DNA of 64,000 bases from CAVSRC01 sp963743015 (GTDB lineage: Bacteria > Pseudomonadota > Alphaproteobacteria > Rhizobiales > Kaistiaceae). Positions 35,270-45,971 of this stretch are shown here, one piece after another. The notes under the pieces were generated by a model. The model had not been told where the DNA came from and ran no database searches. It saw only the letters and a program-made list of their open reading frames with translations. The stretch lies in assembly GCA_963743015.1 (NCBI GenBank), contig CAVUOD010000014.1, positions 248,001 to 312,000 on the forward strand, read 5' to 3'. How positions within the stretch are numbered: the stretch's first letter is position 1; the number at the start of each line of letters is the position of its first letter. Position numbers and translations under genes: made by a program.

Positions 35270-36137
35270 TCACCCGGCAAACGGCGGATCGGTCAGTCCC
35301 TTCACACCCGGTCGACACGCAAAAAGGCTTCCGGACTGAGGCTCTCGCTCCAGAAGCTCAGCGCTCGAATCGAGCCGCGAAGTGGTGATGAACAGGATGT
35401 CGAGATCCGGCCCGCCAAAGGCGGTGCAGGTCGGCTTGGCGACCGGGACCTCAATCACGCGGTCGAGCCTGCCATCGGGCGCATAGCGCTCGACGCGATA
35501 GCCCTCCCAGACCGCGTTCCAGATGAAGCCTTGCGCATCGACACACGACCCGTCGGGCACGCCGTTTCCCTGCAGCGTTGCCACAGGCCGCCGGGCGCCA
35601 ATGTCGCCGGTCGCCGGGTCGTAATCGTAGGCGACGATCTCGCGCGTCGGCGAGTCGGCGAAATACATGGTGCGCCCGTCCGGGCTGAAGCAGGTGGAAT
35701 TGGCGCAAGCCACCCCGCCGAAAAGGCGGGTCAGCGTGAGATCGGCATCGAGACGCCACACCGAGGAGAGCGGCTTGAGTTCCTTCTCGTCCATGCCGCC
35801 GGCGACAAAGCGGCCCTGCCGGTCAGTGCGTCCGTCATTGAGTTCGGGTCTGCGGCAGGTCCGGCTCGAACCGGGCAATATCTTCGCGCCGGCCGGTCCT
35901 GGGATCGAAGACGGCGAAACCGTCGGCGAAGGCCGCCAGCACCGTCCCGTCCCGGCGCGGCGCGAAGCAGCAGATGCGATCCGGCGCAGGGTAGCTCTCC
36001 GCCTTGCCGCTGATCGGATCGAACGCCCACAGCGCCTTGCCCTGGATGTCGGTCCACCACAGCCGCCCGTCGAGCGCATTCCACAGGACGCCCTCGCCGT
36101 GCGCGTTACGGCAATCGACTGCGATCTCGACTTTCAC
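35270..36137 (-). pseudogene. SMP-30/gluconolactonase-family lactonase (frameshifted as sequenced)
   Basis: About 288 residues of a six-bladed propeller lactonase. The N-terminal part has HGEGVLWNALDGRLWWTDI with the metal Glu, then APRRDGTVLAAFADG; the C-terminal part has NDGRTDRQGRFVAGGMDE, STCFSPDGRTMYFADSP (metal Asp) and GVPDGSCVDAQGFIW. The two parts are in different frames; removing one t of the pair at 35843-35844 gives DLPQTRLNDGRTD. Length is 3n+1. As first gene of the operon it would open a sugar lactone to the aldonate. It is divergent from the GntR regulator. Confidence 0.88.
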
Positions 36138-36181
36138 GTGTCCTCCCGGCGTCGTTCTGATTGACGCTCATCCCGGATCAA

Positions 36182-36199
36182 TATATCGTATCTGATATA
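36182..36199. promoter_or_regulatory. Inverted repeat, probable GntR operator
   Basis: TATATC-GTATCT-GATATA is a perfect six-base inverted repeat in the 109-bp gap between the divergent SMP-30 and GntR genes, and is unusually AT-rich here. FCD-type GntR proteins bind such sites; it could control both directions. Confidence 0.65.
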
Positions 36200-36246
36200 C
36201 CAGTCAACCGAGGCCGTGTCTCGGTGGCCGACAAAGAGGAAATACC

Positions 36247-36941
36247 GTGCAGCCAATCGAACGGCCGGAGTCACTCACCGAGAGCGTCCTCAAGCGATTG
36301 CGGGCGGAGATCGTGTCGGGCGATTTCGCCCTTGGTCAGCCACTGTCGGAGCGACAGCTCGCCGAAAGCCTGGGCGTCTCCAAGACGCCAGTGCGCGAAG
36401 CGCTGGCCCAGCTTCGGCTGGAGGGGCTGGTTCACATCCGGCCGCAGCGCGGCGCCTTCGTGTTCACGCTGAGCCAGCGCGAGGTCGTCGAAATCTGCGA
36501 ACTGCGCCAGGCGCTCGAAGCGAGTGCCCTCAGGCTTTCTATCGAACGCAGCCAGCAGCGCTTCCGCGACGAGTTGGAGAGCGTCGTGAAACGCATGCGT
36601 ACGGCCTACAATGACGGGGACCAGAAGGCCTATCTCGCCGAGGACACCAACTACCACCTCTGCTTCTTCCGCAGCTGCGGCAACAAGCTGATGGAGCAGA
36701 ACTACGGCCTGTTCGTCGGCAAGATCGCGGCGTTGCGCACCCATCTGGCGCAGAAGCCGCAGCACACCGAACTGTCCTTCCACGAACACGAAAGCATGCT
36801 CGAGGCAGTCGGCGCCGGCAAGGTGGCCGAGGCCCTCAAGACCCTCGACGTGCATATCGCACGCACCAAGGAGACTTACTCGGCCGGCGTGACCGACATC
36901 GCCGCAGCCGACAAGTCGCCGGTGCGCCGTGCGGCGGTCTG

Positions 36942-36942
<1 letters not shown>
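36247..36942 (+). CDS. GntR-family transcriptional regulator with FCD ligand domain
   Basis: A 231-residue regulator. The N-terminal winged helix has LRAEIVSGDFALGQPLSERQLAESLGVSKTPVREAL (split) and LVHIRPQRGAFV; the all-helical FCD domain follows with REVVEICELRQALEASALRL, and His residues in NYHLCFF and HEHESML that usually bind metal and a carboxylate ligand. Start is GTG with GAGGA upstream. It is divergent from the SMP-30/ABC operon and overlaps by 1 base the start of a second ABC operon, so it likely controls both. Confidence 0.9.
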
Positions 36943-38447
<1,505 letters not shown>

Positions 38448-38451
<4 letters not shown>

Positions 38452-39444
38452 GCGCGCTTGCCACACGCGAGGCCGCCGACGCAGCCAGGCCGAGATCGCC
38501 TCAAACGGCTGGCGGCGACGCGCGAGCTGACGCTCGCCGCCGTCATCCTCGTCATCATCGCCGTGATGAGCGCCGCCTCGCCCTTCTTCTTCAGCATGGC
38601 GAACTTCCGCGCGGTATCGATCGGCATGGCACCGACGGCAATCATCGCGGTCGGCATGACCATCCTGCTGATCTCCGGCGGCTTCGACCTTTCGGTCGGC
38701 GCGGTGCTGGCGCTGTGCTCGACGCTGACGGCGCTCACCATGGTGGCCGGCGCCAGCATACCGGTCGCGATCGCCGTCGGCCTGCTCAGCGGCGTTGCCG
38801 TCGGCCTCCTCAATGGTGTCATCGTCACGCGCTTCCGCGTCAATCCGCTGGTCGCAACGCTGGGCACCATGTCGGTGGCGCGCGGCGCGGCGTTGGTGAT
38901 GACCGAGGGCTTCTCGGTCTCCAAGCTGCCGGCAAGCTTCGGCGATGTCGGCCGCTCGCAGCTGGGCGGCGTGCCGACTATCGTCTGGATCACGGTCGCC
39001 ATCGTCATCGTCGGCGATCTCGTGCTGCGCAACAGCGTCTTTCTGCGCCAGGTCTATTTCGTCGGCGGCAACGAGAAAGCTGCCCGCCTCTCCGGCCTCG
39101 CCGTCGATCGCCTGCGCATCATCGCCTATGTGCTGACCGGACTGCTCGCGGCCGTTGCCGGCGTGCTCCTCTCCTCGCGCCTGATGAGCGGCATGCCGAC
39201 CGCCGGCAACGCGCTCGAACTGCAGGTGCTCGCCGCCTGCGTCATCGGTGGGGCATCGCTGCGCGGCGGCGAAGGCACCGTGCTCGGCGGCTTCCTCGGC
39301 GTCATCTTCGTGGCGCTCGTCAACAACGCCATGACCATGCTCGCGGTCTCGATCTACTGGCAGATGATCGTGATCGGCTCCGTGCTCGTCGCCGCCGTCG
39401 CGCTCGACATGCTCGTGCGCCGGCGCAGCGCCCGAGAAACTTGA
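38448..39444 (+). pseudogene. Sugar ABC transporter permease (CUT2 type; N-terminal frameshift as sequenced)
   Basis: About 331 residues. The membrane part has ILLISGGFDLSVGAVLAL, RQVYFVGGNEKAARLSGLAV and GGASLRGGEGTVLGG, all CUT2 permease marks. The ATG at 38448 reads MSALATREAADAA and then leaves frame; removal of one g of the pair at 38488-38489 joins it to SRDRLKRLAATRELTLAAV. Without that, only a TTG start at 38458 is available. Length is 3n+1. It pairs with the ATPase and binding protein on either side. Confidence 0.86.
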
Positions 39445-39467
39445 AAAACCAACGGGAGGATAATCAG

Positions 39468-40457
39468 ATGCAGAAATTCGACCTCGACCGCCGCAGCATG
39501 CTCGGTCTCGGCGCTGCCGCGGCGGCGCTGGCGGTGAGCGGACTGCCGAAAATGGCCGCCGCTGCCGAAGGCGGTGGCGACTACGTATTCCTGTCGATCG
39601 TCACCCAGGTACCGTTCTGGGCCGACCACCGGCAGGCGCTGAAGGACGTCGGCGCACTGCTCGGCGTGAAGACCGAATTCACCGGCCCGCTCGATTTCGA
39701 CACCGCCGCGCAGGCCCGCCAGCTCGACGAGCTGATCGCCCGCAGACCGTCCGGCCTGTTGATCTTCCCCGGCGACGCCGATGCGCTGGTCGACGGCATC
39801 AACCGCGCCGCCGACGCCGGCATTCCGGTCGCCATGATCATCGGCGACGTGCCGAATTCCAAGCGCGTCACCCATCTCGGCATTTCCAACAAGGACGCCG
39901 GACGCGCCGGTGGCGAGATGCTGGCCGATGCGATCGGCGGCAAGGGCAAGGTGCTGCTCGGCACCTTCCCCTCACCGGCAACGCTGCAGCGGGTTGAAGG
40001 CTACAAGGAGATCTTCAAGGAGAAATATCCGGAGATCGAAGTGGTCGACGTCATCAACGACAAGGCCGATCCCTCCTTCGCGCCGAGCGCCTATGCGCAG
40101 GCCCTGCAGGCGCACCCCGATGTCGTCGGCATCGGCGGAACCGACGGCGATTCCGGCAAGGGCGCGGCGATCGCCGTCACCGAAGCCGGCGTCACCGGCA
40201 AGGTGAAGATCGTCGCCATGGACCGCAACGACGACATGCTGCCCTACATCCAGGACGGCACCATCCACGGCTCCATCGCCCAGAAGTCCTATCTCGAGGC
40301 CTTCCTCGCCGTCTATCTGCTGAAGTGGCTGAACGACGGAGCGATCAAGATGGTCGCCGACCCGGCCGCGGCCGGCATCAACGTGCTGCCCGAGAACGTC
40401 GTCACCGGCGTGGTCGGGATCACCAAGGACAACGTCAGCGCCTTCGTGCGGGCGTAG
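39468..40457 (+). CDS. Sugar ABC transporter substrate-binding protein with Tat-like signal
   Basis: A 329-residue type-I periplasmic binding protein. The N-terminus has twin arginines in LDRRSMLGLGAAAAALAVSG and a cleavage-like AAA, suggesting Tat export. The mature part has YVFLSIVTQVPFWADHRQA, RPSGLLIFPGDADALVDGI and VVGIGGTDGDSGKGAA, features of sugar-binding RbsB-like proteins. GGGAGGA precedes the ATG. A strong stem-loop follows the stop. Confidence 0.9.
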   Translation: MQKFDLDRRSMLGLGAAAAALAVSGLPKMAAAAEGGGDYVFLSIVTQVPFWADHRQALKDVGALLGVKTEFTGPLDFDTAAQARQLDELIARRPSGLLIFPGDADALVDGINRAADAGIPVAMIIGDVPNSKRVTHLGISNKDAGRAGGEMLADAIGGKGKVLLGTFPSPATLQRVEGYKEIFKEKYPEIEVVDVINDKADPSFAPSAYAQALQAHPDVVGIGGTDGDSGKGAAIAVTEAGVTGKVKIVAMDRNDDMLPYIQDGTIHGSIAQKSYLEAFLAVYLLKWLNDGAIKMVADPAAAGINVLPENVVTGVVGITKDNVSAFVRA

Positions 40458-40470
40458 CCGGCGAAAAAGC

Positions 40471-40504
40471 GCGGGCGCAGAGACTTCCCTCCCTCTGCGC
40501 CCGC
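40471..40504 (+). terminator. Stem-loop after second binding-protein gene
   Basis: GCGGGCGCAGAG, ten-base loop, CTCTGCGCCCGC: a perfect twelve-base stem starting 14 bases after the stop. It may end the ABC transcript or reduce read-through into the epimerase gene. Confidence 0.7.
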
Positions 40505-40517
40505 TCCCAGGACCCGA

Positions 40518-41342
40518 GTGACCAGGATGAAGATCGTCGTCACCGGCGCCGCCGGGCATCTGGGCGGCAAGCTCAGCAGCCATCTCGCGGCTACCGGCCA
40601 TGTGGTGACGGGCCTCGACCTGAAGGCCGCCGACGGGCCGGTGCCGATCCACGCCGCCGACCTGTCGCGGCTCGATGCCGGCTGGACGAAACTGCTTGCC
40701 GGGCAGGACGTCATCATCCACCTGGCCGCCGACCGCGATCCGAAGGCGGCATGGCCGACGGTGATTCCGAACAACATGGATGCCGTCCTCAACCTCTTCG
40801 AGGCGGCCCGCCAGGCCGGCGTTCTGCGCCTCGTCTTCGCCAGCTCGAACTGGGTCATGGGTGGCCGCCGCTTCGACGGCACCCGTCTCGATTCGCGCAC
40901 AACGCCGAACCCGGTGACCCCCTATGGCATGTCGAAGCTGATGGGTGAGCGGGTCGGTGCGCATTACGCCACGGTCCACGGCATGACGGTGATCTGCACA
41001 CGCATCGGCTGGACGCAATGGACCCATGACAACCGGCCGGGCCCGCACATGGCCATGGGCCGCTGGGGCCAGCTGATGTGGCTCAGCGATCGCGATTTCC
41101 TTGACGGCATGACCGCCGCCGCGACGGCACCGTTCAGCGGCTTTGCCGTGGTCAACATGGTGTCGGACAATCCCGGCATGCGCTGGTCGCTCGACGAGAC
41201 GCGGAACATTCTCGGCTTCTGGCCGCAGGACGGCGCGCCGGCTCAGCTTCCCTTGCGCATCAGGCTGACCGAATTCGGCGCCTGGCTGGCGCAGGTCGGC
41301 GTGCCGCGAGTGCTGTCGCGACTGACCGGGGCGGGCTGGTGA
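40518..41342 (+). CDS. NAD-dependent epimerase/dehydratase, uronate-dehydrogenase-like
   Basis: A 274-residue extended short-chain dehydrogenase. The Rossmann motif is VVTGAAGHLGG, with AADRDPKAAW in the region that positions substrate, FASSNWVMGG (catalytic Ser), and YGMSK as the Tyr-x3-Lys pair. The overall pattern is close to bacterial uronate dehydrogenase (uronate to aldaro-lactone) or related sugar oxidoreductases. GTG 40518 is taken as start because CCAGGA lies upstream; ATG 40527 is also possible. Its stop overlaps the next gene (GTGA). Confidence 0.82.
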   Translation: MTRMKIVVTGAAGHLGGKLSSHLAATGHVVTGLDLKAADGPVPIHAADLSRLDAGWTKLLAGQDVIIHLAADRDPKAAWPTVIPNNMDAVLNLFEAARQAGVLRLVFASSNWVMGGRRFDGTRLDSRTTPNPVTPYGMSKLMGERVGAHYATVHGMTVICTRIGWTQWTHDNRPGPHMAMGRWGQLMWLSDRDFLDGMTAAATAPFSGFAVVNMVSDNPGMRWSLDETRNILGFWPQDGAPAQLPLRIRLTEFGAWLAQVGVPRVLSRLTGAGW

Positions 41343-42325
41343 CCATGCTGCACGCCGCGGACATGGAGCGCCTGCTGGCCGATTGCGGCCTTGCCGCGGA
41401 GCGGCTGATGCTCGGCCCGAACGCCTATCTGCTGGTGACCGCTCGTGGCGGCCGCGTCTTCGGCCCCTTTGTCGATGGAAAGGATCCGATCGGCTGGGCA
41501 GCGGACGCCTTTGCGGCGGCGATCGCCGACGACGACTGGAACATCGGCGGCGAGCGCATCTGGCTCGCGCCCGAAGCTGCTTTCAACTTCACCGACGCCG
41601 CCCGCATCGTCGAGACCTATCGCGTCGATCCCGCGCTCGATCCGGGATCGTGGCGCGTCGCCCGCGACGGCGAGGCGCTCCGTCTCGAGATGACGGCGGA
41701 CGTTCCGCTTGCCGACGGCAGCGGGTCCATCGGCGTCGCGCTCAAGCGGACGCTTACGCCCCTGCCCCCACGCATGCTTGCCGGCGGCGTTCGTGCCCTC
41801 GGCTACAGCCAACGCGTCGAAGTGCGGCAGCTCTCAGGCGCAACGCTTGCTCTCGTGCCCTGGCTCATCCGGCAGGTCGCGCCCGTCGGAACCGCCTTTC
41901 TCGACGCCCGGGAGGGCGCCAGCGGGGAAGCGGTCTTCGGCGCACCGCCCGCGGCTGCCATCACGCCGACGGGCGGCTGGTGGCAGGTCCCCTTCCACGG
42001 GCCCGGCTTCATGAAGACCAGCTATCATCGCGACACGGTCCGCGACGGGCGCCTCGGGCTGATCGCGCAGGAAGATGCCGGAGCCGCCCTGCTCTTTTCT
42101 CCGCTGCTCGCAGATGGCGAGCGCTATCCCGAATCCCTCCCCGGCGCACCGCGTGCGGGCGGTCAATTCGCCGCGCTGTTCTATGACGATGGCCGTTTCG
42201 GCGCCTATGGCGAGATCGAGCTCTACGGCCATCGCGACCCGGCGGAAATCGGCGTGCTCGCGGTCGACGTGTCGCGTCTGCTCGGGCCGGCGACGGCGCT
42301 CAGCGCCGCAATCGGTCTCGGCTGA
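41339..42325 (+). CDS. Hypothetical protein of the sugar locus (beta-rich, no clear family)
   Basis: A 328-residue protein with no signal peptide or membrane helix. It is rich in beta-strand and aromatic stretches, e.g. NAYLLVTARGGRVFGPF, GGWWQVPFHGPGFMKTSYHRD and YGEIELYGHRDPAEIG, suggesting a carbohydrate-processing or mutarotase-like beta-sandwich, but I do not recognise catalytic residues. The GTG start overlaps the epimerase stop, so they are co-translated. An ATG two codons later is an alternative. Function unknown; likely acts on the product or substrate of the epimerase. Confidence 0.7.
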   Translation: MTMLHAADMERLLADCGLAAERLMLGPNAYLLVTARGGRVFGPFVDGKDPIGWAADAFAAAIADDDWNIGGERIWLAPEAAFNFTDAARIVETYRVDPALDPGSWRVARDGEALRLEMTADVPLADGSGSIGVALKRTLTPLPPRMLAGGVRALGYSQRVEVRQLSGATLALVPWLIRQVAPVGTAFLDAREGASGEAVFGAPPAAAITPTGGWWQVPFHGPGFMKTSYHRDTVRDGRLGLIAQEDAGAALLFSPLLADGERYPESLPGAPRAGGQFAALFYDDGRFGAYGEIELYGHRDPAEIGVLAVDVSRLLGPATALSAAIGLG

Positions 42326-42374
42326 AGCGCGGCGGCACTTGCGAAGGCTGTGGGCCCGGCATCGCGGCCGGCGA

Positions 42375-43439
42375 TCACGATCCGGTCCTGGCAGGCCGGG
42401 CATCGCCGGTGGCCGGCGGGGCGGTAGAACCGCGCACGATCAGTTCGACCGGGCGCACGAGATGGCGTGCGCGGCGCTCGCCCGGCTGGCCTTCGAGAAG
42501 AGCGACGATGATCTCCGCCGCCTCGAAGCCGACTTCATACTGCTGAATGCGCACCGTGGTCAGCGGCGGCGACAGGCGGTCGACCAGCGGCATGTCGTTG
42601 TAGCCGGTCACCGACACGTCGCCGGGCGAATCGAGGCCGTGCCGGCGCAGCGCGGCGATGGCGCCGATCGCCAGGCGGTCGTTGGCGCATACCAGCGCGG
42701 TGAAGTCCGGGCGCCGCGCAATGAGCTCCTCGGTGCGCGCTTCGCCTTCCTCCTCGTTGAAGCCGGTGGCGAAGGCGACCAGCGCCGGGTCCGGGTCGAG
42801 GCCGAGCGCCATTCGATGCCGCTCGAAGGCACGATAGCGTTCGACGCCGGTCGACATCGCCTGTGGGCCGGCAACATTGGCGACACGGTGGTGACCGAGC
42901 GCGGCGAGGTGCTGGAGCACGTCGAAGATGCCGGTGTCCTCGTCGTTGATGACGGAAGATACTGCGTCATCGTCGACGCGGCGGTTGACGGTGACGATCG
43001 GCAAGCCGTCGCCGGCGAGACGAGATACTGTCTCGTCCTGGCGCTCGACGCTCGCCATGATCAATCCGTCGACGCCGCGTGCCCGCAGGAGATCGGCGAT
43101 CTCGGCCTCGCGGTCGAGGCCTCCATCGGTGTTGGCGAGCACGGCAAGATAGTCATGCTGCGCCAGGGCATCCTCGATGCCGCGGATGATGGGGGGAAAC
43201 ACCGGATTGGTGATGTCGGGAACGACGACCCCGATCGAGCGGGTGCGATTCGTCTTGAGAGACAGGGCGGCGGCGTTCGGACTGTAGTTGAGGCGCTCGC
43301 TGACCCGCATGATGTCGTCGACCACCTCCGCTCTGATGAGGTGGCGCGTGCCGGGATTGAGGGCGCGTGAGACCGTCGAAACATGGACGCCGGCCTGTCT
43401 TGCGACATCCTTGAGGGTGACACGCCGTCTCATCTTCAT
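42375..43439 (-). CDS. LacI-family transcriptional regulator
   Basis: A 354-residue LacI/GalR regulator. The helix-turn-helix is VTLKDVARQAGVHVSTVSRAL followed by the hinge SPNAAALSLKTNRT; the sugar-binding domain has IGVVVPDITNPVFPPI, DGLIMASVERQDE and VTGYNDMPLVDRLSPPLTTV. It is divergent from the M24-protein operon, with a pair of LacI-type operators between them, and most probably represses that operon and itself. Confidence 0.92.
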   Translation of the reverse strand: MKMRRRVTLKDVARQAGVHVSTVSRALNPGTRHLIRAEVVDDIMRVSERLNYSPNAAALSLKTNRTRSIGVVVPDITNPVFPPIIRGIEDALAQHDYLAVLANTDGGLDREAEIADLLRARGVDGLIMASVERQDETVSRLAGDGLPIVTVNRRVDDDAVSSVINDEDTGIFDVLQHLAALGHHRVANVAGPQAMSTGVERYRAFERHRMALGLDPDPALVAFATGFNEEEGEARTEELIARRPDFTALVCANDRLAIGAIAALRRHGLDSPGDVSVTGYNDMPLVDRLSPPLTTVRIQQYEVGFEAAEIIVALLEGQPGERRARHLVRPVELIVRGSTAPPATGDARPARTGS

Positions 43440-43511
43440 GCCGCTCCGGCGGGGTATCGGTTCGTGAGAAGAATTCTATCATTGACTCTGGGCGAGTGGG
43501 CGATCACTATA

Positions 43512-43525
43512 TGCAAACGTTTGCA
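43512..43525. promoter_or_regulatory. LacI-type operator O1 (perfect palindrome)
   Basis: TGCAAACGTTTGCA is a perfect 14-bp palindrome with the central CG step used by LacI/GalR proteins. It lies 73 bp before the divergent LacI gene and 72 bp before the M24 gene, so it can serve both directions. Confidence 0.8.
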
Positions 43526-43542
43526 AAAGCAATCTTCGCTTA

Positions 43543-43556
43543 TGCAAACGATTGCG
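43543..43556. promoter_or_regulatory. LacI-type operator O2 (imperfect)
   Basis: TGCAAACGATTGCG has one perfect half-site and a mismatched partner. Its centre is 31 bp from that of O1, close to three helical turns, which puts both on one DNA face. It lies 41 bp before the M24 start codon. Confidence 0.65.
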
Positions 43557-43596
43557 GAACGCAGTTGGCAAAAAGCTGCGCGGGAGGGAACAGGCG

Positions 43597-44913
43597 ATGG
43601 ACGAAGTGCGGCTCGATCCGCGGGCGATCACGGCCGGGCCGGCGACGGCCGATGCTCTGGCCCCTCACTGGAACTGGGATCGCCACATTCCGGCTCCCGG
43701 CCACACCAATGTCGATTTCGAGGGCCGCGTCGATTTCCGCCGCCTGCAACGCTACCGCCTGGCGCGCGCCCGCGCGGCGCTCGACGCCTCTCAGTGCGGC
43801 GCCCTGCTGCTCTTCGATGTCAACAACATCCGCTATGTCAGCTCGACCAAGATCGGCGAGTGGGAGCGCGACAAGCTCTGCCGCTTCGCCCTGCTGATGC
43901 GCGGCGCCGAGCCGATCGTGTGGGACTTCGGCTCGGCCGCCGTCCATCACCGGCTCTATTGCGACTGGCTGGCGCCCGACAATGTGCGCGCCGGCATGCT
44001 CGGCATGCGCGGCACGGTGCCGCCCTCGGCCGGTCTGATGAAGCGTCATGCCGGGGAGATCATGTCGCTGCTCAAGGGCGCCGGCGTCGACAAGATGCCG
44101 GTTGGCGTCGATCTTGCCGAGACCGCCATGCTGTTCGAGCTGCAGGCGGCCGGCATGAAGGTCGTCGACGGCCAGCAGGTGATGCTCGACGCCCGCGAGA
44201 TCAAGAACATCGACGAGATCGTGCTCCTGAACCAGGCCGCGGCCATGGTCGACGGCACCTATCACATGATCTGGGAGGAGCTGAAGCCGGGCGTGCGCGA
44301 GAACGACATCGTCGCCAAGGCCAACGAGATGCTCTACGCCATGGGCTCCGACGATGTCGAGGCGATCAACGCCATCTCCGGTGAGCGCTGCAACCCGCAC
44401 CCGCACAACTTCACCGACCGGATCGTCAGGCCCGGCGATCAGGCCTTCTTCGATATCCTCCAGTCCTACCAGGGCTACCGCACCTGCTATTACCGCACCT
44501 TCAATGTCGGCCGCGCCACGCCGGTCCAGCACGACGCCTACAAGCAGTGCCGCGAATGGCTGGACAGCGCGATCGCGCTGATCAGGCCGGGGGTTTCGAC
44601 CGACACGGTCGCCAGCGTGTGGCCGAAGGCAGAGGAATTCGGCTTCCCCGACGAGATGTCGGCCTTCGGCCTGCAGTTCGGCCACGGGCTCGGCCTGGCG
44701 CTGCACGAGCGGCCGATCATCTCGCGGCTGGTCTCGCTCGACCAGCCGATGGAGATCAAGACCGGCATGGTGTTCGCGCTGGAGACCTATTGCCCGGCCA
44801 AGGACGGCTACTCCGCCGCCCGCATCGAGGAGGAAGTCGTCGTCACCGACACCGGATGCCGCGTCATCACCCTCTTCCCCGCCGAGGAACTCCCAATCGC
44901 AAACGCCTACTGA
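43597..44913 (+). CDS. M24 (creatinase/aminopeptidase P fold) protein, DddP-like, with altered metal site
   Basis: A 438-residue pita-bread-fold protein. The N-terminal creatinase-type domain has RYRLARARAALDA and LLLFDVNNIRYVSSTK; the C-terminal catalytic domain has Asp286 (AFFDILQSY), His363 (FGHGLGLALHE), Glu396 (FALETY) and Glu411 (ARIEEEVVV). The second metal Asp, expected 11 residues after Asp286 in typical M24 peptidases, is Cys297. The layout resembles the DMSP lyase DddP but the key ligands differ, so that activity should not be assumed. GGAGGGAA precedes the ATG. First gene of the Liv-transporter operon. Confidence 0.82.
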   Translation: MDEVRLDPRAITAGPATADALAPHWNWDRHIPAPGHTNVDFEGRVDFRRLQRYRLARARAALDASQCGALLLFDVNNIRYVSSTKIGEWERDKLCRFALLMRGAEPIVWDFGSAAVHHRLYCDWLAPDNVRAGMLGMRGTVPPSAGLMKRHAGEIMSLLKGAGVDKMPVGVDLAETAMLFELQAAGMKVVDGQQVMLDAREIKNIDEIVLLNQAAAMVDGTYHMIWEELKPGVRENDIVAKANEMLYAMGSDDVEAINAISGERCNPHPHNFTDRIVRPGDQAFFDILQSYQGYRTCYYRTFNVGRATPVQHDAYKQCREWLDSAIALIRPGVSTDTVASVWPKAEEFGFPDEMSAFGLQFGHGLGLALHERPIISRLVSLDQPMEIKTGMVFALETYCPAKDGYSAARIEEEVVVTDTGCRVITLFPAEELPIANAY

Positions 44914-44947
44914 ACAGCCGCCAAGCGCCATATCGAACGAGGATCGG

Positions 44948-45920
44948 ATGAGCAACGAGAATACGCACCGGATCGGCTGGATCGGCATCGGGCGGATGGG
45001 ATTCCCGATGGCCGAACGGCTGCTCGATGCCGGCCACGCGGTGCATGTCTGGAACCGGACGCGCGCCAAGGCGGAACCGCTTGCCGCCAAGGGCGCAGTT
45101 CTCGCCGAGCGGCCCGCCGACATCCGGGATGTCGACATGCTCTACATCATGGTTTCGACGGCGGCGGACGTCGAACAGGTGCTTTTCGGCGACGGTGGCG
45201 TGATCGATGGCGCGGCGGGCGCTGCCCCGCGCATCGTCGTCGACTGCTCCAGCATCGGCGCCGACGAATTCGGCGGGTATTCGCCAACGCCTCGCCGAAC
45301 GCAATTCGGCGCTTCTCGCCTCGCCGGTCAGCGGCAACGGCAAGACGGTCAAGGCGGGCAAGCTCAGCATGGTCGTCTCGGGGCCGCGCGATGCCTTCGA
45401 CACCGCCAAGTCCTACCTCGAAACCATCGCCGGCAATGGCGTGGCCTATGTCGGAGAGGGCGAGCTGGCGCGGTTCTGCAAGATCGCCCACAACGTCATG
45501 CTCGGCGTGGTCATCCAGAACCTGTCGGAGATCACCGTGCTCGCCGAGAAGGCGGGCGTCCCGCGCCACGCCTTCCTTCAGTTCATCAACAACAGCGTGC
45601 TCGGTTCGATCTTCACCCGCTACAAGTCGCCGGCGCTGGTCAATCTCGACTTCACGACGACCTTCACGCCGGCCCTGCTGAGGAAGGATCTCGACCTCGG
45701 GCTCGCCGCCGCGCGCGAACTCGACGTCGCCATGCCGGTGACCGCTGCAACCCGGGAGGCGCTGCAGTCGCATTTCGGCGCAGCCACACTCAAGCCGGAT
45801 CCGGCTGCCTATCTGGAAATGGATTTCGCCGCTCTGATCGAGACGGTGGCGCTCGCCGCAGGAATGACGCTGCGAAGCGAAAACAAGACCGTGCCAAGCG
45901 GCCTCGAAATCAAGAAGTGA
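44948..45920 (+). pseudogene. 3-hydroxyisobutyrate dehydrogenase-like NAD(P) oxidoreductase (frameshifted as sequenced)
   Basis: About 323 residues of a beta-hydroxyacid dehydrogenase. The N-terminal Rossmann motif is IGWIGIGRMGFPMAERLLDAGH, followed by VVDCSSIGADE; the rest is in the next frame: SAGIRQRLAERN, LLASPVSGNGKTVKAGKLS and the catalytic Lys in CKIAHNVMLG. Removing one t of the pair at 45269-45270 joins them. Length is 3n+1. It lies 34 bp after the M24 gene and likely oxidises a 3-hydroxy acid released in the pathway. Confidence 0.87.
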
Positions 45921-45971
45921 TGCCGGAGGCGGACGGGTCCGCCTCGGGAGGAAAAAAAGGGAGGGAAGGGC

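Noticed and set aside
43597..44913. Calling this gene dddP (DMSP lyase)
   Set aside because: The overall fold resembles DddP, but the metal-binding Asp positions are not conserved and there are no other DMSP genes around.
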